Source: Anaerolineae bacterium
GTDB taxonomy: Bacteria; Chloroflexota; Anaerolineae; Aggregatilineales; UBA3940
Length of the DNA stretch: 32,934 bases
Reading direction: 5' to 3'
Assembly: GCA_016927375.1 (NCBI GenBank)
Contig: JAFGMS010000165.1
Location: 1 to 32,934, forward strand
Shown: piece after piece, positions 27,115 through 32,934 of the stretch
Layout of the letters: every line of letters starts with the position of its first letter
Numbering within the stretch: position 1 is the first letter of the stretch
Translations under genes and position numbers: made by a program
Notes under the pieces: model-generated
What the model was told of the DNA's origin: nothing
Seen by the model: only the letters and a program-made list of their open reading frames with translations
Database searches by the model: none

Positions 27115-28113
27115 TCACAGCTTCTGCATCCTGGCTGCAATGCGTAAGGTCTTAAAAAACATAGGCATGTAGCTGGCAAAATCACTGTATTTACCGGCCT
27201 GCCGTTCCAGCAGGTAGTGTTCCAAAACATCGACTACTGCCGGGAGCATCTTGAAGCCGTGTGCTTTATGAGCCATCACGGTAAACGAAGCAGCCTCCTG
27301 TTCATCAAAGGCCTGTTTCAAAGCAATAGCCGTTAACGCACTGACTACCAACACCGCAAACTGATCGAACCAGTCCGGGTAGCGTGCCAGGAAGGTATTT
27401 GGCACTGGTAGATGGGTATGCATAGCCAGATCAGCCTCTTGGGGATGCTGGTCAAGGAACTCACGCAGCAAAATCCGGGCATAGGTACTGAAAGCTTCAC
27501 GGTAAGTTGCAGCAGGATCATCGTCATAAGGCCATGGCGGATTGGTACCCCAGGCGACGTGTGGTGGGCAGATGCATATCAATGCCTGCCCCCAGCGGAA
27601 GCCAATAGCCTCATTGGTGGGATAGCCCAGGTTCGGTTGAAAGACAAACTCCAGATCTTGCTGTCCAAAGAATTGTACTAACAATGGCAGCGGATCTTGA
27701 CCTTCAAGAGCCCGGCGAGCTTGTTCCTCGGCTTCCTTCCAGGCCGCCTTACCCTTTTCCCACACCTCCCGGACACGATATGCGTGCGCAAAATCGCGGA
27801 GTTGGACAGGCCAATCTTCTGGAGCCCAGACAGGAATTTCCGCAGAACGAGCCCGGAAGCCGGGCAGGCTTAGACAGGCGCTGTAGCTGAAGATTGTGCT
27901 GAGACTCTGAGCAGTCTCCAGCATCTCCTGCATAATATGAACCGCCGGATGCTCCTCAGCGACGGCCAGGGCCGCGCGTACAGCTTTAGCCTGAGCATGA
28001 ACACCATGAGGCCTGAAAGCCTGTTCTTGCTCCGGCCAGGTTGTCAATGCCAATACCGTCGAAAGTAACCGGATGCGATCGTCTATCCGGACGGTGATCG
28101 CAGATGCAGTCAT
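27115..28113 (-). CDS. Hypothetical protein (332 aa)
   Basis: Long ORF in a co-oriented gene string, with coherent composition. No domain recognised. Confidence 0.75.
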   Translation of the reverse strand: MTASAITVRIDDRIRLLSTVLALTTWPEQEQAFRPHGVHAQAKAVRAALAVAEEHPAVHIMQEMLETAQSLSTIFSYSACLSLPGFRARSAEIPVWAPEDWPVQLRDFAHAYRVREVWEKGKAAWKEAEEQARRALEGQDPLPLLVQFFGQQDLEFVFQPNLGYPTNEAIGFRWGQALICICPPHVAWGTNPPWPYDDDPAATYREAFSTYARILLREFLDQHPQEADLAMHTHLPVPNTFLARYPDWFDQFAVLVVSALTAIALKQAFDEQEAASFTVMAHKAHGFKMLPAVVDVLEHYLLERQAGKYSDFASYMPMFFKTLRIAARMQKL

Positions 28114-28344
28114 GGGCTCACCTTTTCTTATCTGCAGGTTTCTCTAGAATTGCGATGTTCTCAGGCACTGCGTCAATACACATTAAGCAGTATCTTGTGG
28201 TAGATCTCAATGGCGGATGCTGCCGGATAATGCTCAAGCGATGGTGATGTACCATCCCTCTGGCTAGAGAACGTTTTGGCGCGTTCTTTACATCACCTGG
28301 CTTAGTATATCACAAGCTTACCTGCGGGATGAAACAAGTGCAAA

Positions 28345-28374
28345 CAAGAAAGAGGCGGGTAAATAATGCCCGCC
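28345..28374 (-). terminator. Intrinsic terminator of the cold-shock gene
   Basis: On the minus strand: ggcggg cattattta cccgcc followed by tctttcttgttt, downstream of the csp stop. Confidence 0.65.
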
Positions 28375-28422
28375 CCTTCGCAAGTCAAGTTATATAGCAG
28401 GTTCTTATATCCTGCAGAATGT

Positions 28423-28653
28423 CTAATTCTGGCTGATAACAGCCAACTCCACCACATCAGTTGCGGTGAGGCCTTTTGGCGTAGCTTGGATGCTAAACTC
28501 GACACGCTGGCCCTCACTAAGGTCACGACAACCATCGCCCGCAATAGATGTGTAGTGAACAAAGACGTCCATATCACTACCATCCGGTTCGATGAAACCG
28601 TACCCCTTGATGCAACTAAACCATTTGACGATTCCGGTTACACGATTATCCAT
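28423..28653 (-). CDS. Cold-shock-domain protein
   Basis: MDNRVTGIVKWFSCIKGYGFIEPDGSDMDVFVHYTSI...LSEGQRVEFSIQATPKGLTATDV. RNP1-like KGYGFI and RNP2-like VFVHY. SD gaggagga upstream. Confidence 0.94.
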   Translation of the reverse strand: MDNRVTGIVKWFSCIKGYGFIEPDGSDMDVFVHYTSIAGDGCRDLSEGQRVEFSIQATPKGLTATDVVELAVISQN

Positions 28654-29134
28654 AGAGTAGCGTCTCCTCCTCAATGATTGCAACCTTCACCATCTGACTG
28701 AACGAGGTATAATAAAATCGTAGGAACACTGATTGCCCCTACGGAGTACCTCCAGCCAAATTCGCCGAAACAATACCACAGGTTATGCCGGCTGTCAACA
28801 CGTGTTTACTGAGAGCCTGACATAACTGCTGACAATGTTCACCGATGGGACACAATGCTGCGAGTCGCGCATAGAAATTGGTCTATCATTCATAGGGAAT
28901 GGTTCTCGCTCTATGCTCCACTCGTATCGTTCTCAAAAAACGCAAAGGAAACCAGGTTTTTTTCTCTTGCAAGAACGGTACAATGTTGATGCCATTTTCG
29001 CGGTCAGGATGGTTTGTTCGACGCCCACAAGACCGGTTTCTGGGATGGTTCACTACGTTGTGACAAAGGGTGAGATAATTACGGGCTGGTTAGGAAGACG
29101 GGAGATGTCTCCATATTCATTTATGGGGGGCAAA

Positions 29135-31519
29135 CTAACCGCACCCCGTGACGGTATATGACATCATTTGGTCTACCTTTATACACAACGTCACCTGCCC
29201 CAGGCGAGTGGCTGCCAGTGCAATGACGATCATTCCCAGAAGTGTGCCCCCTGAAACAATCCCCCCTATAATCACCAGCCGGGGAACAAAGTCTACCTGG
29301 ACTATCTGCCCATTACCGGCCTGGATGGGAACACCGATCAACCCGGCGTAGGTGTCGACAATCTCGACCGGGTGCCCATCGATGGCTGCCTGCCAGCCTG
29401 GGTAATTAGGAATAGACAGCGTCAGCAGCGCATCTTCGCTGGTCGAGATGGTCATCTCAATGTGTTCCGGTGTAGGCATATGGAAATCACTTATTTTACC
29501 GTCGGCCGGCCGGGTGCCGGACAACTCGAACGGTAGGGGATGAGTGGTGATGGCTGTCTCACGCAGATTGACGCTCGGGTCAGCCATCATCTGCCTGGCA
29601 AATCCTTGATTGCCCGCTGTGCGATAATCATAAACCAGGTGGGCAAATGGACGCGGATCGGTTAGCTCGTAGAGTACATAGGATTGTCCATCGTTGTTCT
29701 GCAGAGTCGCCAGAGGGGCGGTCGATGTGGATTGGGGTGGCGCGACATCTACCAAGGTCGCGTAGCGCACCGACAACACCTCCCAAAAGCGATCCACAGG
29801 GATGCGCCGCAGCTCTGTCGTGCTGAGCAGAGAAAGCGGACTATTGCCATAGATATCAGGTACCCTGTAGTATATGCTGTAGCCGCGCAGACCAGCAGCG
29901 CCATCGACACGCCAGGTGGTGGTAGGCGGCGTCTGCAGGTAATTAGCTGCCAGAGGAATGGGCCGATTTTCAGGGCGGTCGGGGACAAAGTTCGTGGAAC
30001 GTGTTCCAATCGAGAAGAGATCGAGAACGATCAATGCGACGAGCGTTACAGGTACCAGCGGCCCAAGAGCTGGACGATTTCGCAGCCACAGCGTGAAGAA
30101 CAAGCTCATTAGCGCGACAAAGATCAGGCTGCTCGTGATTTTCTCTGGTATGGCCGCGATCTCGGTGATGGATAGGAGTATGACTGCGAAAGCCGCGATT
30201 CCTGTTAGGCCCAGATGGCCCAAAGCCAATTGCCCAAAGCTCCGGCTTTCTTCCTGAGTGGGTTGCTTGATACCTTCATCCGTTCCCATCAGAAGCTGGT
30301 CGACTTGATAAGCAGCCAACACGGTCATTGCCAGGGTAAAGAAGAAGACAAAACGCTCCTGTCCCCGGAAAAGGTTTATCCCGGGGGCAAGAAGATAGGC
30401 AACATCAGTAGCAATGGTGTTTCTGCCCAGCGAGAGTACCAGGGAAATGATCAAAACAGATGCCCAGAAACGCTGCCGTGCTCGGGGATGAAAGAGCGCT
30501 CCGAGCGCCAGCAGCAGACTCGCTACGCCCGCATAAAGCGAAGACCACCAAAGACCAACTACGTTTGGCCAGATTATTTCGGCCAGGTCGAGGGGGGAGA
30601 AGCCGCTTGATTTTTCGGCATAGTGATACTCTTCCATGCGACTGGCGAGGCCGGCATACTCCAGGCTTGGGAGCCATTGGACGGCCCCAATGCCAACGCC
30701 GATGCCAAGTGTAAGCCCAATCCGCCATACGATGCCCCACCAGACGATCTGCCGCATCCATCCCTCAAAAGCCGCATAAGCCACCATTATATAGATGATG
30801 TGAAGAGTGGTCTGAGGGTGCCCGCCCAAAAGCGAAAGCCCCAGACCCAAGCCACCTAGCAGGCTCCCGCCAATCTTAGACTTTCCTTGTGACAGACTGA
30901 GATGAACCCCCAGCAGCACCAAAGGCAGCCACACCATACTTTCAAGCACAGCAACTTGCTGCATAGGGTAGCTGGTCAGGTTCCCACCGTAGGTAAAGAT
31001 AATGCTCCCGGCCAGGGCAGCAGTCGGGTGGCGGGTAATGGCGCGAAGAAAAGCATACATCAATACGCTGGCAAGCCAGTAATGTGCAGCGACTTCCATC
31101 TGCAATGTCTCGATTTTCCACCCTCCTGGGCCAGCCAGGAATAAGGCTATCCAGCGCGGCGGATACCAGGTGCCCCATTGCAAATCGGCTGCAAAGGGGG
31201 AACCTGCGTCGTTATAAGGGTTCCATAGAGGAATTTGCCCTGCCTGCATGCGCATAGCCTGATAGTTGCTGAAAGGAAAGAACTGGATCGTAAAATCGCC
31301 ACCAGAGAAAATGACCCTGTCTTCAAGAGAGGGTGTCAACAACCGCCAGAAGAACAGCGCCCACAACAGACTGAGCGCTAGCACGGCAATGATCGTTGGC
31401 CCGGTGACCCAAGCCCTAAATCCGGCAGCATACAAACGCAGGTTGGATCGATTGAATCTAGGCATGCGACTCCCTAAGAAGATGGCAATGATATAGGGCA
31501 CTTTTGTTCCCTTACCCAT
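29135..31519 (-). CDS. Large multi-TM membrane protein, YfhO-like
   Basis: 794 aa, many TM segments. 'GGDFTIQFFPFSNYQAMRMQAGQIPLWNPYNDAGSPFAADLQ', 'GLGLSLLGGHPQTTLH', C-terminal 'LTLSIPNYPGWQAAIDGHPVEI'. Confidence 0.85.
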   Translation of the reverse strand: MGKGTKVPYIIAIFLGSRMPRFNRSNLRLYAAGFRAWVTGPTIIAVLALSLLWALFFWRLLTPSLEDRVIFSGGDFTIQFFPFSNYQAMRMQAGQIPLWNPYNDAGSPFAADLQWGTWYPPRWIALFLAGPGGWKIETLQMEVAAHYWLASVLMYAFLRAITRHPTAALAGSIIFTYGGNLTSYPMQQVAVLESMVWLPLVLLGVHLSLSQGKSKIGGSLLGGLGLGLSLLGGHPQTTLHIIYIMVAYAAFEGWMRQIVWWGIVWRIGLTLGIGVGIGAVQWLPSLEYAGLASRMEEYHYAEKSSGFSPLDLAEIIWPNVVGLWWSSLYAGVASLLLALGALFHPRARQRFWASVLIISLVLSLGRNTIATDVAYLLAPGINLFRGQERFVFFFTLAMTVLAAYQVDQLLMGTDEGIKQPTQEESRSFGQLALGHLGLTGIAAFAVILLSITEIAAIPEKITSSLIFVALMSLFFTLWLRNRPALGPLVPVTLVALIVLDLFSIGTRSTNFVPDRPENRPIPLAANYLQTPPTTTWRVDGAAGLRGYSIYYRVPDIYGNSPLSLLSTTELRRIPVDRFWEVLSVRYATLVDVAPPQSTSTAPLATLQNNDGQSYVLYELTDPRPFAHLVYDYRTAGNQGFARQMMADPSVNLRETAITTHPLPFELSGTRPADGKISDFHMPTPEHIEMTISTSEDALLTLSIPNYPGWQAAIDGHPVEIVDTYAGLIGVPIQAGNGQIVQVDFVPRLVIIGGIVSGGTLLGMIVIALAATRLGQVTLCIKVDQMMSYTVTGCG

Positions 31520-31834
31520 AAGCAGAGGCGTAGTTTAACAGATCGCATGCTGGCTGTCATCCGCTATTAGGGGCGATGCACAGCCTAAAAAGAACATCAA
31601 TAGATGCATGGTTCATCTTTGCCATATTGGGAGTATTATTCCTACTTGTGCAAATGGAGTTGGGTGAATCTTTCAGACAGACTGCAATGCCGGGCAATAT
31701 TGGCGAGGCTTGCCAGATATGTCCAGAACCTTGCACAGCGTATCGCATTCATTCAGCCCACGCGAAAAACGGGTACAGTACAGTGTACCCAATGAGTGTA
31801 AATAGAAGTAAGAAATTGGCAAACAGATCGAAGC

Positions 31835-32074
31835 TCAGAGGGCAGTAATCTTCATAGCGATGCCCCGAATTGCTGGGCCATCTAAGACGAGGAGATCGAG
31901 ATTGTCATCGTCACGGCTCAAATTGACAACATGGAGCTTGGCGCGGCTCTGGCCAGGGGCGGCTTGCACTGAAGTTACCCTCCAGCCCTGTGATATCATG
32001 TTCATCACTACGTCGCCAGTAGCGTATGTTTGACATGGCGACCAATGACGCGGCTGCAAGTACCAGTCCAGCAT
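31835..32074 (-). CDS. Small hypothetical protein (79 aa)
   Basis: MLDWYLQPRHWSPCQTYATGDVVMNMISQGWRVTSVQAAPGQSRAKLHVVNLSRDDDNLDLLVLDGPAIRGIAMKITAL. Internal ATG preceded by the SD-like run gaagggagagag. Confidence 0.55.
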   Translation of the reverse strand: MLDWYLQPRHWSPCQTYATGDVVMNMISQGWRVTSVQAAPGQSRAKLHVVNLSRDDDNLDLLVLDGPAIRGIAMKITAL

Positions 32075-32684
32075 GTGGCTCTCTCCCTTCTCTATCTGAC
32101 TAAAAGAATCAATTAGTATATTGAATGACCAACAGTACGAGTGAGAACGAGAGAAAAATGCTAATATGGATGATGCCACCGTTGTTAGGCGAGGATTATC
32201 CCCACAAACTCTGATATAGCGGTTTTGCACAGGGATTGCCTAGCTTTCTTGGCCAACTGTTGTTCTCTGTGTTTGTGTTGCCTTTCATAAAGGATAGGTT
32301 CAAGAAAAGCCGGTCAACAAATACATTACAGACTGACTCAACAGTGACCAATATCTACGATTAAGCATTCAATACCAATCTTAGGATTTTTCTGATACTA
32401 GAGACGGAACAGTCCAGTATACTCTTACCATATCACAGTGCAATGCAAGATTGGGTAAAGAAATGTTACAAAACCGCTAACTGTTGGGGTGGGGAAAGGC
32501 AAAGATATGAGTAACCACTTTGACAATGTCAACTTTAGTAACCTCTCGATGTTGCTATACTTAAAGAGGCGCTCGGCATATGTAGATGTTGAGGGGCGCC
32601 TATCGAGAAGCTTATCTTCACCGCAGTTACGATGCCGGGCTAATGCCTGCACCTTCAATAGATGAAAATGTCCAGGCTAATGTA

Positions 32685-32705
32685 GGTCGGACTGTTAGTC
32701 CGACC
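32685..32705. repeat. GTCGGACT palindromic (REP-like) hairpin
   Basis: ggtcggact-gtt-agtccgacc, a perfect 9-bp stem. Related to the palindrome at 23057-23090. Confidence 0.75.
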
Positions 32706-32727
32706 GTGCGCATACTGACGCTTCGCC

Positions 32728-32832
32728 CAATCTATTTTCATACCAGGGGCGCAGAGGACAGAGAGAAAAAAAGGAAACCTCAGTGTCTCTGCGGTGAATT
32801 GTGATCTTTCCCCCCAACCGGTACATACGCCC
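32728..32832. repeat. Interspersed repeat, copy 2 (see 1-109)
   Basis: Same orientation, near-identical to positions 1-109. Confidence 0.9.
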
Positions 32833-32934
32833 AGAGGTGCTCTTCGTTCCAGATCCGTCGCTCCTTCGTCGATCCTTCGTTTTGAAGCACAAGGAGCCTC
32901 TCCAGCCCATTCTGGTTGCTCAGGAAAACTTGAC

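Noticed and set aside
31576-31848. 90-aa + ORF with one hydrophobic stretch and CQICPEPC
   Set aside because: Weak SD, no recognised family, located in an AT-richer intergenic region. Not enough support to annotate.

Overview
The window looks like a chromosomal segment from a bacterium with Chloroflexota-like gene content; the taxonomy is inference only. The left part is a plus-strand block: a CorA-type transporter, murF, three tandem copies of a small conserved protein of unknown function (the middle copy frameshifted), mraY, and a squalene-cyclase-like repeat protein with C-terminal transmembrane segments. A minus-strand HAD phosphatase converges on corA. Next is a minus-strand pair: a hexapeptide-repeat (left-handed beta-helix) protein and a protein resembling cyanobacterial long-chain acyl-ACP reductase (AAR). 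The centre is a signalling locus: a REC response regulator with a degenerate GGDEF-like domain, a 2962-aa sensor histidine kinase with about 13 GAF-like units plus PAS units, and a second REC regulator. Both regulators have long low-complexity tails. The right part is a minus-strand block: a YfhO-like membrane protein, a cold-shock protein, an unknown 332-aa protein, an FtsL/FtsB-like protein, a PBP2/FtsI-type transpeptidase and an HI0933-type flavoprotein. The strongest second-look items are: (1) the triplicated small gene between murF and mraY, where the duplication also copied the 3' end of murF; (2) two 76-bp MITE-like elements with shared inverted termini on either side of mraY; (3) the giant multi-GAF kinase locus; (4) an AAR-like enzyme with its likely catalytic Cys, with no aldehyde deformylating oxygenase seen here; (5) a multi-hairpin candidate RNA near 23.3 kb; (6) a shared 13-mer leader upstream of three genes; and (7) a ~105-bp repeat at both window ends. 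No CRISPR array, rRNA or confident tRNA was found. No searches were run, so family calls rest on motif recognition.
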